A stretch of DNA of 64,000 bases from Quercus robur (Eukaryota > Streptophyta > Magnoliopsida > Fagales > Fagaceae), in NCBI RefSeq assembly GCF_932294415.1, contig NC_065545.1:20653357-20717356 (forward strand), read 5' to 3'. Of the stretch, positions 33,841 through 46,277 are shown piece after piece. How positions within the stretch are numbered: the first letter of the stretch is position 1; every line of letters begins with the position of its first letter. Both the position numbers and the translations under genes were made by a program. The notes beneath the pieces are model-generated. The model made no database searches and was not told the DNA's origin. It worked only from the letters and a program-made list of their open reading frames with translations.

Positions 33841-34812
33841 TGATAGGCCAAAAATGTATTGATCCATTTGGTAAATTAATCAACTAATTATCCATGTGAA
33901 TTAATTAGATTCAATTACATGCAATAAGCATGGTAGCACAAATAAATCACCAAATAACTAAATGCAGCGGAAATAAAATTTGACATGGGTGATTTGTTTA
34001 CGAATGGGGAAAATCACCGAGGTAAAACCCCACCGTGTGAATTTAAGGTCACCACTCATGAGGATCCACTATTATCAAAACAAGCGGTTATAAGTAAATG
34101 GAATCCCAGTACCTAATATCAACTTACAGTTGAACCCTTACTCCAATACCCAATTGGACTTGTAATGTAGTGACAATCTTTCATTTCAATGCATGACTCC
34201 AAATACGTGACTAATCAATTGATGCATGGACCCAAGTATGTGACTAAGCCACCAACTTGAGAAGGATGTTAGCTACAAATTTCTTTAGTTTATCCAAATG
34301 ATAAAGATCGAGAAACTCCTTGGTTACAAAATCCTTTGCGCAAAGACGCAGCAGCTTTTACAAGGAATATGATGAACTAGGGCAAATTTTGTCTCCGATC
34401 ACAATTTGCATGCATAATCAATTTGCATTGAGTTGCATCACTTTGTATCATCTTTGACGGCCTTTAAAATAATTTTTCTATATGTCTAGGGTTATGAAAA
34501 AAGAAACCATACACAAATACATTTGGATATGCATGAAATTAGATTTGGAAATCTGAATTTTGTAATTCTCGATAGATTCTGTTTTTGTTGAGCAGATGTC
34601 GAGCATCAGCATTAAACCTCGATAGATATTATCTGTCGAGTTTTAATGAACAACACTTCTTCACTTGTTTCTTAGACAGACTTACATGACTTCAATACTA
34701 GACTTGAACTCTTATTCCTTGAAGTACTAAACTCATCCTAAATTTACCCAATTACAAGAAAAATGCATTTTGTCAAAGAATTAGTCAATTTACAATAACA
34801 TATATTCTAACA
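33841..34812 (-). mobile_element. Probable solo LTR or LTR fragment (copia-type)
   Basis: The plus-strand ends are TGATAGGCC and ATTCTAACA, so on the minus strand it runs TGTTAGAATATATG ... GGCCTATCA. The interior CACCGAGGTAAAACCCCACC and GACTAAGCCACCAACTTG are phrases I associate with plant copia LTRs. No 5-bp duplication is seen. Instead a perfect 13-bp repeat, TAATTGAGAAACT, occurs at 33825-33837 and 34847-34859. Confidence 0.4.
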
Positions 34813-36440
34813 AGTTCCACATATGTCCTAATACTTAATTGAAACTTAATTGAGAAACTAAATATACAACATGTAAGTATCTGTATCGTTATTTTTCCAT
34901 ACATAACAATCCAATAATTGTAGATTAAATCAAAGTTTTGTGACAGTTTTCTCGTTCGGTGCAATTGGATGTGGGGTAGTAATCATCCAAAAACAATAAC
35001 AAATCCATGAGGGTCATGTATGAGGTCAGATCTCAAAAGGGGCTTAGTGCACCAGTTCAACTGGCTCAAAGCACCAAATTAGAGACTAAACTTCTCTCAC
35101 TTTCTCTCTTTCCTAATTCTTTACTTTATACCACTCCTTATCCTGATCATCCTTGAACATGCATGTAATAAGTTCTCATAAAATAAACCTTAAAGAATAA
35201 ACTTTTTGAAAGCGAATTTCACTTTGCTTGATCTTGGATATGAATTTTTTGTTGTATATTTCCATATGTCTCCGGGGACCAATGACCAAAAATCTTTTCT
35301 TTTTTTTCTTTTTTTTTTTTTTAAAAATTTCCTAGTCTTTCTTATATTAACAAAGAGTTGTTTACTTCCATGGAAAGGTAAACAAATATTTTAGAAAAAA
35401 AAAAATGAAGTCAGAAACCTAACGTTTGAGGTTGAATATTAATCTAGAGTCCCTCATTACAAGTTGCAGAAAATATTAAAATAAGTTCCTCTCTAATCCT
35501 ATCCAATTAAAAAACCAAAATCAAATAGAACAAAGAAACAAAGAAACAAATAAACAAATAAACAAATAAATAAACTAATAATAATTTTGTACGTTTGTTG
35601 ATTATGGTGACCTCCACGATTAGCAATGAGACGAGCTCACATTCCTGAAAGCCCTCGAGAGTGCCGTTCCCATATAGAACAACAAAATGCTTGCCAACGT
35701 GACAAATCTATTGAGACAAAAATATTATCTCTAATTTTATATATGTTTAAAAGCTTATAATTAAAAACAAGTTGGATCCGATGAATTAATTAAATAATAA
35801 TTTGGATTTCTATAATAATAAAGTGGCACACATGAGCTTGTCTTAACCCACCTCATATTATAATGTTTTAGTTGTGCTTGTGCATTAAAATATAGACCCA
35901 AACCAAAAAAAAGTACACAAAAGATATAGAAAACTAAGCTTAGGTCAAAATACAATAAGCTTTAACTAAATTAAAGTAGTCGTCCCCACTCGAAAATGAT
36001 CACATCTAGGCGGGTTAACACCATAATTTACTAATTTTATGTTCTTTGATTGTTGATTCTATAAAATTAATTATTAAAGCTGATGAAGGTGCACATTATC
36101 TTGTTTATTTAATTAAAAAATTCGGGGAATATCTATTATTATTGTAGAATTGGGCAAGTGGAAGAGAAAATGGATTCCTTCCTTGGTTTTAATACTCATA
36201 TAATAGTGTTGGAAAGACAAATGAGCATGCTTTTTCTATCACTTTTTTAATAAAAAAAATGGATTAGTTTAGAATTCAAAAGAATACTTTGTACAGCCAT
36301 GTTTAAAATATAACAGATAATGTGTACATGTACTTCATTTTAGTAAAATAGTGCTTGCTTTCATTTGCATCTTTGTTGCTTAAAATAATGTTTTTTATAA
36401 GCCCCCTTTGCTGGTTCCAAAGGATTACAGAATATTATTC

Positions 36441-36485
36441 AAAGACTTTATAATTTTTTTTTTGAGAAAGAAAGACTTTATAATT
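36441..36485 (-). repeat. Minute poly(T) insertion flanked by 15-bp direct repeats
   Basis: AAAGACTTTATAATT occurs at 36441-36455 and 36471-36485. The 15-nt insert is CTTTCTC plus A8 on the minus strand. Confidence 0.7.
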
Positions 36486-36904
36486 CAGAAAGCCATCTAA
36501 CCCGAAACAAGGTATCTTTGTAAGAGTGGAGAACTATTCTTTTTACATTCCTCGATGCATGGGGGCATATTTGTACTATACAGGAGTGACTTTTCTTGGC
36601 ATGCACCATTGCACTTAGAAAGCCCCTCTTTATATTACAACTACGAGCTAAATATGCATACTAGAAGTCTCCTATGTCTCCATAAAAAAATACCTTGGCT
36701 CCTTTAAATATACATGAAAATTTTTATAGGCATAATCACATAATAAAAAACATTTTATAGATGTAACTTTTCCATGACTTATGAATTAAAAAAGTTATAA
36801 TTTGTGTGTAATAAAAATGGTGAGACGAGTGTATATAAAAGTGGTGTTAGACTTAATTATTGTCCAACAATCATAATTTATCAATTTAACAAATTGTGAA
36901 AATT

Positions 36905-36951
36905 GATAAAGTCTTACTTTTTTTTTTTTGAGAAAGGATAAAGTCTTACTT
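36905..36951 (-). repeat. Minute poly(T) insertion flanked by 15-bp direct repeats
   Basis: GATAAAGTCTTACTT occurs at 36905-36919 and 36937-36951. The 17-nt insert is CTTTCTC plus A10 on the minus strand, the same end as the insert 450 bp upstream. Confidence 0.7.
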
Positions 36952-37979
36952 AAACAATGAAAATGATACTGTTAATAGGATGGTTTAAATATTACAATAA
37001 GCATTTAAGGTACTTATTTGCAAAATGATTAATTATATATATTAATAACAATAGGGTACTATTTCGGCATTTCCAATACAATTGAGTTGGAATGGTTCCC
37101 TGACATTTGTGAAAGTTTGATTTTGGAAATAGGACTTGACTAGGTTTAACATTGACATTAAACAAATTATGGATTGTGAGGAATTATATATATATATATA
37201 TATATATTATAAAATTTTTCCCCGTGTTCCTCTTTCTTGTTTCATCTACCTAATTTTATAATTAAACCCTTTTTTTTATAGGTTCTTTGTAATATTTTGA
37301 AGGTGACATTCATGTGCATTACCGCATTTCAATAATAATAATTATTATAAAAAAAAAAAAAAAAGTATGCTATGAGGAAAGGAAAAAATGTTTTCATGCC
37401 TATCAAAATGTAGTGATGGCAATTAATAGAGAAAGCTTAGTCCAAGTGCAATGTCATCTCTCTCATCCCACTCTACCTCACGACAAGATCTCACTACCAC
37501 TCTAGGAAGAAGTTTTCAACCTTAAACATTTTAAAAATGATTACTCTTTTATGGCTTTTGTCGTTTCTGGTAAAAATCTCTGTTGTAAGTTGTAACCTAC
37601 ACCAAAAGATCATGAATGATATGGGCCAAATAACCAAGTTTCCTTCCAATTAAAAATTCAAGGAGTGGTGCTTTCAAATCTTTCTTTAATTTAGACTAAA
37701 CATAAGTGAAAAATAATGCACCAATAAATTTCTTCATCTAGACACTTTTTCTTTCTTACCGATCTATGCAGTAAAAAAAAAAAAAAAAAAAACATTTTTT
37801 ACGAACATAGCATCCATTCCTTGGCCCACAGACATAATAGAAGTTGTAAATTAGCTAAGGGAGTCCAGTGCTAATATGGGTAATCACATTCATAATCCAA
37901 TCATATTAATAAAAAATACGTTAATAATAATAAGTTAATCAAATAATCGAAAATGAACTCGACTTGTGATGTTTAGCTT

Positions 37980-38480
37980 GGATCATGGCTTATCCTCCAC
38001 GTGGCAGCTCCTCCTTATTATTCTTCATGTGAACTCCCCCACCCTGTCCCTACTCTTCATCCTTTGCCACAATACTCGCTCTCCCAGCCTACTAACCAAT
38101 AAGCTCGCGAGTGTGTCTTTTGAAGGATCAAAAATTTTCTGAGCTCGGGCCCACTTTCCTATCTAACTTCTACTATGCTGGCCTAATACGCGACGGCCGT
38201 TTGATTAGATTTTGATTTCATGTACGGCTGAGATCTGGAGTTCGTTTTTGGAAGCACGAGGCAGTTAGTTGGCGGTGCCACGTAGGATTGCTTTTTTATC
38301 TTTTTTTTTTTTTTTTTTTTAATGATCGACCCCACAGGGTTTGATGTCTCTTCAAACTAAAAGTGAACGCCACGACGGATTCTAATCCAACGGCTGATAG
38401 AGCTTCTTCGTCTTAAAAAGTAACAATCTTGTCCCTGCGTTTATTCTCAGGGTCCCACGTTAGATACTCGAATTAAATAA
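37980..38480. promoter_or_regulatory. Orphan promoter-like island
   Basis: This GC-richer block in AT-rich DNA contains a G-box CACGTGGC (37999-38006), a GCCACGTA near 38277, TACGGCTGAGATCTGG near 38223, CCAACGGCTGATAG near 38388 and CCCACGTTAG near 38455. ACGGCTGA-type motifs and G-boxes are common in plant promoters. No coding exon follows on either strand within 3 kb, so it may be distal regulatory DNA or the promoter of a lost gene. Confidence 0.35.
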
Positions 38481-38688
38481 TAATAATAATGAATTTGACC
38501 GGTTTGAGCTGTCATTTTGGAAACCCATGTCCCCCCCGCCTGATTAATTAAATCTATACAACTTTTGTGGACTCTGTATATTCAATTGAATTTATTAACC
38601 GAGGGTTGATAGTTTATCTTTGTCGCTGTGTATTTGGAGTATGGACACAGCTGGATTCATGTTTTCAAATACAATTTTATTAATTTTT

Positions 38689-38731
38689 TATCATTTTATA
38701 ATATATTTTTTGAGAGGTATCATTTTATAAT
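38689..38731 (-). repeat. Minute insertion flanked by 14-bp direct repeats
   Basis: TATCATTTTATAAT occurs at 38689-38702 and 38718-38731. The 15-nt insert, read on the minus strand, is CCTCTCAAAAAATAT. Confidence 0.6.
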
Positions 38732-38867
38732 TATAACATAGAAATCGTATTTTATTAATTTTATTATTTTATAATCATAACATTGGAATCGTATTTTCAA
38801 AGCATAATTTTAGTTAGATAGTGTTACAACATAATTATCATTTTTCTATTAAAAACAAAAGTAATTC

Positions 38868-39035
38868 TAAAGATACAAACTTTTTTATAAATTATTGATG
38901 TGGTGAGTGATTATTGATAAATAAAAAAGTGATGTTAATAGTGGACCTAAATGAAAACTAATAAGAAAATGACCACATCAACAATTTATAAAAATATTGT
39001 AAAATAGTTTGTGATTATACCATTACTCTAAAAAA
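38868..39035. mobile_element. MITE-like inverted-repeat segment
   Basis: TTATAAATTATTGATGTGGT (38884 onward) faces its near complement, CCACATCAACAATTTATAA, at about 38975. The outer arms TACAAACTTTT and AATAGTTTGTGATTATA are also partly complementary. The family and target duplication are not resolved. Confidence 0.45.
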
Positions 39036-39479
39036 AAAAAACTATTATGTCTATAATATTTTAATAATATTTTCACAACAAATTCGAGATAGTTAATTGT
39101 TACAGGTTATTAAAATTACTTTTTACCTACTAATAATGACAAATAACAATCTACCACAATTTGATAGTCTAAGAGTATTTACATCCCAAAATTCTATCAC
39201 ATCCTATTTTAACATCCCAAAAAGTTACTTAATCAATTATACTATACCATTTTACAATACTCTCAGCATTTCAACTTTTATTTTATAATATAACACATTA
39301 AAATAATATTTCTATACAATGAAATAATATATCTCAAAACCCAAATAAAAACAAAAACCCAAAATCCAAAAACTCAAAAACCTAGTGAGAGAGAAGGATT
39401 GATAAAGTAAGTAAATAAAATATTAATTTTTTTAAAAAAAAAATTTAGAATTGAGCTACAGTGCAATTGCACTATAAGA

Positions 39480-40520
39480 GCATTAGCATTGAAAAATTCC
39501 AATGTTATTCTATTTTACCATTCTAAAATATCACTTTATCAATATACCATACCATTTTACAATACCTCCACATCCCAAAACTCTATTTTTATTAAAATAT
39601 TATTTTTAACACATTCTTTATTATTTCTTTCCAACCGTTCAATCTCATTTTCCTGGGCTTTCCAACAGCCATTTTTATTCCTCTCTCCTAGCACCGGTTC
39701 AACACACAACACACAACACACCCCCATGATACACCGATCAACCTATCCAAACCCATCACCACACCCACACACACAAACACAAACATCAAACCAGCAACAA
39801 AGCCACACACACAAACACAAACCCATTCAAAAACCGGGCCACCAATCAAAAACCCAAGCCAGGCCATCGATCCATGCCGCCAATTTGAAACCCAGGCCAT
39901 CAATCAAAAACCGGAGCAAACCCATTAAAAAAAATCATCACCGGAGCAAACCCATTCAAACCCATTCAAAAAACATCATCACCGGAGCCACCGGAGCAAA
40001 CCCATTCAAAAAAAATCATCACTGGAGCAAACCCATTTAAACCCATTCAAAAAACATCATCACCGGAGCAAACCCATTAAAAAAAATTATCATCGGAGCC
40101 ATCAGAGCAAATCCATTCAAAAAAATGAGAGAGACGAGAGAGAAGATGGAGAGTAGAGACGAGAGAGAAGATGGAGAGCAGAGACGAGAGAGCAAACCCA
40201 TTCAAAAAACATCATCACCGGAGCCATCAGAGCAAACCCATTCAAAAAAAACATCACTGGAGCCGTCGGAGCAAACCCATTCAAAAAAAACATCATTGGA
40301 GCCGTCGGAGCAAATCCATTCAAAAAAATGAGAGAGACGAGAGAGAAGATGGAGAGCAGAAACAAAAAAGAAGATGGAGAGCAGAGACGAGGGAGAGAGA
40401 AGAGCATAGAAAAAATGAGAGAGATGAGAGACAGAGGAGAGAGAGTAGAGATAAAAAATATATATTTTTTACAATACTGCTACAGTGCAATTCTATCTTT
40501 AGAATTGCACTGTAGTAAGT
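39480..40520. repeat. Minisatellite region ending in a perfect hairpin
   Basis: From about 39905 to 40330 a unit of about 35-45 bp recurs (AAACCCATTCAAAAAA, CATCATCACCGGAGC, CATCGGAGC). It is interrupted and followed by GAGAGAGACGAGAGAGAAGA / TGGAGAGCAG blocks (40125-40190 and 40328-40410). At 40481-40514 TACAGTGCAATTCTA and its exact complement enclose a 4-base loop, and weaker pairing extends outward (ACAATACTGC / AAGTATTGC). The open frames here are repeats in translation, not a gene. Confidence 0.6.
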
Positions 40521-40862
40521 ATTGCAAAAAATTTACCATACTTGTCTTTACAATTTTCTGATATAGATGATTTTAAGATTGCAAATGCCAAATTTCCCTT
40601 AGATATGACATTAGCATTCTCCAATTCTAATGCTCTACTATTACAAAATTTTTACAATAGTTAATATAGAATTGTACTGTAATACTATTATAAAATTTGT
40701 ACAATAGTTAATTTTTACATGTATGAATGTGTGGGGGGAGTTTTGAGCTTTTAGAGCATTGCTAATGTGAATGCTCGAAGCGATCGCCTTTCTTTTAAAA
40801 AAATAAAAAAATTAGCGTTTTTAATTACCGAATTGTACCTATTCCCAAGTTACCGCCAATTC

Positions 40863-41115
40863 CACGTGGCAGAGAAGATATTTATTTCATATTAGTTACA
40901 GCCAATCAGAGAACGACAAGTCTAAATCAACATGTTGACTAGAACCGACCTGGCCTAATATCCTTCCACGGCTTCGGATTGATATTTTATATCACGCGCA
41001 TACTGCGCGTGCAGATAGAGAACGACGAACCCAAAAATATAATTAAAAAGAAAAAAGAAAAGAAGAAAGAATAGAGAACTGTGAAGATATAAATTTAAGG
41101 AAAGTGACACGTGGC
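40863..41115 (+). promoter_or_regulatory. G-boxes and evening-element-like site upstream of the TIC gene
   Basis: CACGTGGC occurs at 40863-40870 and 41108-41115. AGATATTT at 40876-40883 is the reverse of the evening-element core AAATATCT. These lie 500-750 bp before the ATG at 41612. G-box and evening-element motifs bind bZIP/bHLH factors and clock MYB factors respectively, which would suit a clock-associated gene, but single motifs occur often by chance. Confidence 0.35.
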
Positions 41116-41611
41116 TATTGAGTGCGCACTGCCTATATTCTATCAGAAAAAGACGTCTCTGCCATGTTGGCATTGGCTGATCTCGAGCGTTCGATCTAAT
41201 TTTAATCGAACGGACAAAATCGCATCAATATCGTCACCATGAAATCAAAGCCGTTGTTCTACACTTTGCTTCCGCGTGAGAGTGACAAAATCAGTGGGAC
41301 AGAGAGAGAGAGAGAGAGATGAGGCTTTGAGCACAAAAAGCACACCAGGTGAGAAAGAGAAAGCAAACTCTGCGTGAGATAGAGATAGAGATAGAGAGAG
41401 AGAGTCTGAAACTTTTTTTTTTTTTTTTTTTTTCGAGTGTGTTTTTCTTGGCTTTTGCGAGAGTCTGAAATCTGAATCGGTGATTTTTGCGGTGGAAAAG
41501 TGGGAGAATCTGGAAGCTTTTGTTGATAGTTTTCTCCGGCGAGGAATTGATGTTCGCCGGAATTGAGTTGTTGAGTGAGTTTGATTTGATGAGAGAAGAG
41601 TGAAAAAGCTT

Positions 41612-44600
41612 ATGGAACGAAGCAGAGAAGCAAGAAGATCATCATCATCATCCATGGCGACCGGAAATGGACAACCGAAACGACGTCACAGAAGCAATGG
41701 TCTCCGAGACTCACCTGGTATGTACTTTATACGAGATTGCTACGAATTTATGTACGTGTTTGTGTGTATGTATGTGAATTTCGTTTCTTTTTGTTGCAGA
41801 GGAAGGTCAGGTGGAGTTGCAAGAGGTGGTGAAGTTACGGAGCAAGAGAGATCGAGAATCGCTGATGAACAATCGGAGCAAGAGGAAGAGAACCAGTTCT
41901 AAACGAGAAGAAGGAGAGGAAAGCACGGAAGAGAGCGTCGGAGATGAAGAAGATGAAGAATACTCCACCGTCGTCGTCGAAGACAACAACCACCGCCGGC
42001 CGGCGAGATCCTCAAGGCACTGGAAGGTCGCCGATGAAATGATCGGCGTCTCTGTCCCGAGAAAAGCTCGCTCCTGTAAAAATCTAAATCTCCCTAACAC
42101 CTCATCGTTTTCGGTTCATAATTTTGTATTTGAGAATAAGAAATGAAAATTCTGATTTTATTATTATTATTATTTTTATGTAAAAAAAAAAAAACAGCTT
42201 CAGCGAAAAGAGCACACGAGAATTTGGTTAGCGCAAATGGCGGTAAAGAAGAGCTGGTAAAGCTTTGTTTTTTTGCTTTGATTTTATTATTTTTAATTTT
42301 TGAAAATATTTCTATGAATTTTGATAAAAATCTGATATTGGTGTAGAAGGCTCAGCCACAAAATTCTCAGGAAGACATTGAGATTGAAATTGCAGAGGTT
42401 TTGTACGGATTAATGAAGCAGTCACAGTCACAGAGCAATAAAAGTAGTGGGAACTCTTCGCATGAGCTTGACCCGAATCCGAACCTGAATGACATAAATG
42501 GGTTGTCCACGGTTGCAGCCACCGCCACGGCCCCTCAGACCTGTGAGTCTTTGAGTATACTTAGCTTTTTCAGCCATACTTCTAAACTATGTTTTTTAAT
42601 TTATTTATAAATTTTAATTTATGGGGTGGTGGTGTTTTGTGATTGTAGGTACAAAGAAGAGGAAAATGGAGGGTGAGAAAAGTTCGGGTACGGTTGAGAA
42701 CAGTGAAATCGAAAGTGAACAGCTTGAAAAGACTGAAACTTCTTCTTCACCAAAAGAGTGTGTGTCATTGGAATCACAGCAAGAGGTGGACGCTGCAGTA
42801 ACAGTGATAATGGAGGAGGAGGATCTGAAACCGTCGGATAAAGAAGCCGGAATCGGAGACTGTGTGTCGCCAAGGAAGGAATCAGCTACTCCTTGTGGTG
42901 GTGATGAATTGAATGCTGTTGAGGATGTTCAAGATTCCACAAAAGGGTAAGCCATCAAAGAATAAAAGAACATTTTGCTTTCTGTTTTTTTTTTTTTTTT
43001 TTGATTTTTTGATTTTTTTTTGATTGTATGGGTTCTGTTTTTTCAGGGTTCTGACTGTTCCGGAGGCTGAGAACAAGCGAGAGGAGAAGTTGGAGATTGA
43101 TTTGATGGTGAGAAACCAATCACACAACCCCGAGATTAGATTTCAATAACTGTTTTGCTGTCACTTTTTTTTTTTTTTTTTTTTTTTTTCCCCTGAAGAA
43201 GAGTTGTATTTTTCATTAGGCTATGCCTCCTATGCCTTCTTCTCCTGATGGGGACGGCTTCATTGATTTGATATCGGATCATAAACCTCCGGTTAAAGAT
43301 GAAGAAAAGGTAGAGAAATTTGTAAAGAAGGAAATTGTGGTAGAAGAATCTGAAGATAGGAGAAAGAACAAGGTGGAGGCAATTGGAGAAAAGAGTGAAT
43401 TGCCTAAGTTTGATTTGGAGAAGCTAACTCAAGATAGTGGTAGTGTTGGTAGCATTAGGTTACAACAACAACAGCAAGCTAAAGCTAGCATTCCTAAAGT
43501 AGAGAAAACTGAGAAAACTGGTAAACCTACATTGCATTCTTTTCTATGTCCAATTTTGATGGTTCAGAAATTTCTTAACTTGAATTTTGAATCAATTTAT
43601 TGAAAATATCTTATTAATCTTTGTCTTACAGCTCAATCGGATTCACTGCCTTTTCCAATAGCTGTTCCAGGCTGGCTCGGTGGTCTTCATTCTCTGGGGT
43701 ATTTTACCTTATCATGTTTTCACTCTTCGTTATGTTTTTTCTTGAAATAGATATTGCTCCGTAGCGAAGATTTTAAACCAATTTTTATTAGCAGATACAT
43801 GCCACCCTTTCAGACAGTTGTGCCAATGGATGGGATCACCGGGTCAGCCACACCATTACAGGTATCATTTGTTATTTCTTTGCGCTGTAGTTGTTCCTTT
43901 TATGGTCGTTTTTCATTGTTTGATTAGGAAATGCATTTGAATTTGCGAAATTGGAAATGTGCAGCCCCCACAGTTTTCTCTCTCCCAACCTCGGCCAAAG
44001 AGATGTGCAACCCACCATTTCATTGCTCGCAACATTTGTTTGCACCAGCAATATACGAAGATGAGCAATTTTTGCCCTGTGCCAGCTGGTCCTGCTGCTC
44101 TAGGCGGGGCCAAGATGAACAATCTCAATGCCATGCCCCCTGCTGAAAAAATGATTTTTGGAAACCCATTCCAGGGAAGCTTTCCAGGAAAGAGTCTTAA
44201 TGCTGTGCAGGAAAAAGGGCAGGCTGAAACAAATTTTCCAGGGCATACTGGGAAAGATAAGGGCCGTGAGGCTGCCAACTTGACAGAAACAGCACAGAGA
44301 AAGCAGGTTGTGCTTCAACAAGCTCCACAGCTTGCCCCTGCTGGTAGCTTAATGGTATGGTTTAGTCTTCTGCATTGCACTTAAATTATTAGGTTGGTCT
44401 TTGGAATTGTCTTTTAATTGCTTTCATTTATCACATTGGTTCTATATGTATGGGTGAGAGTTATTCATTCTCGTCTGTTTGAATTACAGTCGGGCCCTGC
44501 TTTCATATTCTCTATGGGTCAGCATCCAGCAGTAGCAGCAGCAGGAGCTAATCAATCTGGGTCCTCTAAACATGCAAATTCAGCAAAGAATATTCCCTTG

Positions 44601-46277
44601 ACTAGTAATACAGCTGCTGGATCTCTGGGGAGTAACTCTGCTTCTGGACCTTTGGGGAGCTCTTCGGTGTTACCAGCAGTAGCAACAGCAATGAGCTTCA
44701 ACTATCCAACTTTTCCAGCCAATGAAGCTCCATACATGGCAATACTACAGAACAATGGGTACCCAGTCCCTATTTCCGCACCAGTTGGAACATCAACAGC
44801 ATTTAGAGGAAGCAATCCTGCTCAAACTTTGCCTTTCTTTAATGGGCCTTTCTATTCATCGCAAATGTTCCATCCGTCTCAGCTTCAACAGCAACAGCCT
44901 CACTTGCAGCCTCTGGCCCAAACAACTCATCAGAGTACGAGCACATCAAGTGGCTTATCATCATCCCACAAGCAGCCACGAGGCGCCCAAGGTAGTGGCA
45001 ATAATCTTTTGGCCTCATCTAAGCAGCATGTGCCACCATCCAATCAATCTCGCAAGATTGAGGCTGAGACGACCCGGGAAAATACTCAATCTTTTGCTGA
45101 TAGTCAAGCTTCTCATACCCAAAAAAGTGTTTATGTGCAGAACTTCACGGTTCCAGGTCAGCCCCTAAATTATACTTTGATGCCCTCTGCAGCATTGGGC
45201 GTAAGTAGTGGAGGAAATCATGGTGAGAAACAGCAGCAGGGTTTAAAGAATGTGGTTGAGCTCTTCCCTTCTCCAGCGTTTGGCATGTCCTTTGCGGCCT
45301 TTAACGGGAACACAACAGCTTCAACCCTAAACTTCTCATCAATGCCACAAAATCCGGTAATATTTCAAAGCCTCCCAGATATGGCTCGGCAAGGTTACCA
45401 AGTTTCACAGGCTCCTCAAGCTGCACAGCCAAAGAATCACCAGGTATCTGAGGGGAAAACTAGAGCTAATTCAATCAATTCAGATGATGCAAAGAAAGCC
45501 ACTTTGGGGAAGCCTTCAACAACTACAGGGCAGACCCTTGTTTTTGATAATTCAGCTAGAACTCTTAGCTTTATGTCATCACCTGTCCCTGGAAATTGGC
45601 CTTCTCGCTCCATTACCTCGACTACAATAACAACAAATGCTCCCACTGCTGGTAATACTTCCAATTCTCAACAACAGCAGCTGCTTCAGCTTCAAATGCA
45701 GAAGCAGCATATGATGCAACAGCAGCAACCAGCATTGTCAGCTCGAAGTAAAGCATCAACAACTAACAGCTTATCTTCCTCTCCCATTGTTGCCAAGTTC
45801 CCAACCAATCCACCCGTTTTTTCACAAACTCTAATTCATTCTAATAGCTCTGTCCAATCTTCTCAGTCAAAGAATGCAGGAAAAAACCCGTCTTCCCAAG
45901 CCCCCACTACATCTTCTGTGGCATCCAATGCCCCATTCCTCAATTATTTATCCCAGCAAACAGTGGGAGCTCCTTCAGGCCCTGCACAGATATCTTTTGG
46001 AGGAAATTCCAAGCCAGCTTTATCACCACAAGGGCAACAAATGCACACTAATAACCGGTCTTCATCTACTTCAGCTTCTGGGTCTCCATCTACTGGTGGT
46101 AACTTGAGAACAAATAGCACAGGTGGCAAAGTTGGTTCATCAACTAATACATTGCAGTCGCAACAAACAGAGAATTCATCAGGTGGAACCGGCCAGAAAT
46201 CCTCTCCTGTTTGTGGGAGGAATGTGCCTTCAATCTTAAGTACTTGCCCCAGCCACATATCTGAACTCAAGTATTGA
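41612..46277 (+). CDS. TIC: TIME FOR COFFEE family nuclear protein
   Basis: Eleven exons give 1202 residues: 41612-41717, 41800-42075, 42198-42256, 42347-42542, 42649-42946, 43047-43107, 43220-43520, 43632-43698, 43795-43861, 43965-44354 and 44490-46277. All junctions are GT-AG and in phase. The start MERSREARR, the basic KRRHRSNGLRDSPEEGQVEL, the acidic run after residue 75, RKARSSSAKR, AMPPMPSSPDGDGF, the RPKRCATHHFIARNI block (about 488-502), SGPAFIFSMGQHP, ANEAPYMAILQNNGYPVPIS, the Gln-rich tracts and the C-terminal PSILSTCPSHISELKY are the conserved signposts of TIC proteins. TIC is a nuclear regulator of the Arabidopsis circadian clock and of stress and jasmonate output; its biochemical activity is unknown. 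This protein is shorter than Arabidopsis TIC (about 1550). The leader is GA-rich (41300-41405), with a poly(T) run at 41412-41433. Confidence 0.9.

Larger units (their letters stand above)
34860..37980. other. AT-rich DNA without genes
   Basis: It contains two minute poly(T) insertions (36441-36485 and 36905-36951), an AAAC/AAAT-type simple repeat at 35525-35578, and an (AT)n tract at about 37188-37206. The open frames are short and composition-driven. Confidence 0.55.

Noticed and set aside
39489..40040. 183-codon open frame
   Set aside because: The translation is minisatellite repeat (Lys/Pro/His/Ser-rich) with no family resemblance; the frame is open because the repeat lacks stops.
42619..42873. 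Minus-strand frame inside TIC
   Set aside because: Antisense shadow of TIC exon 5, which has full splice and homology support.
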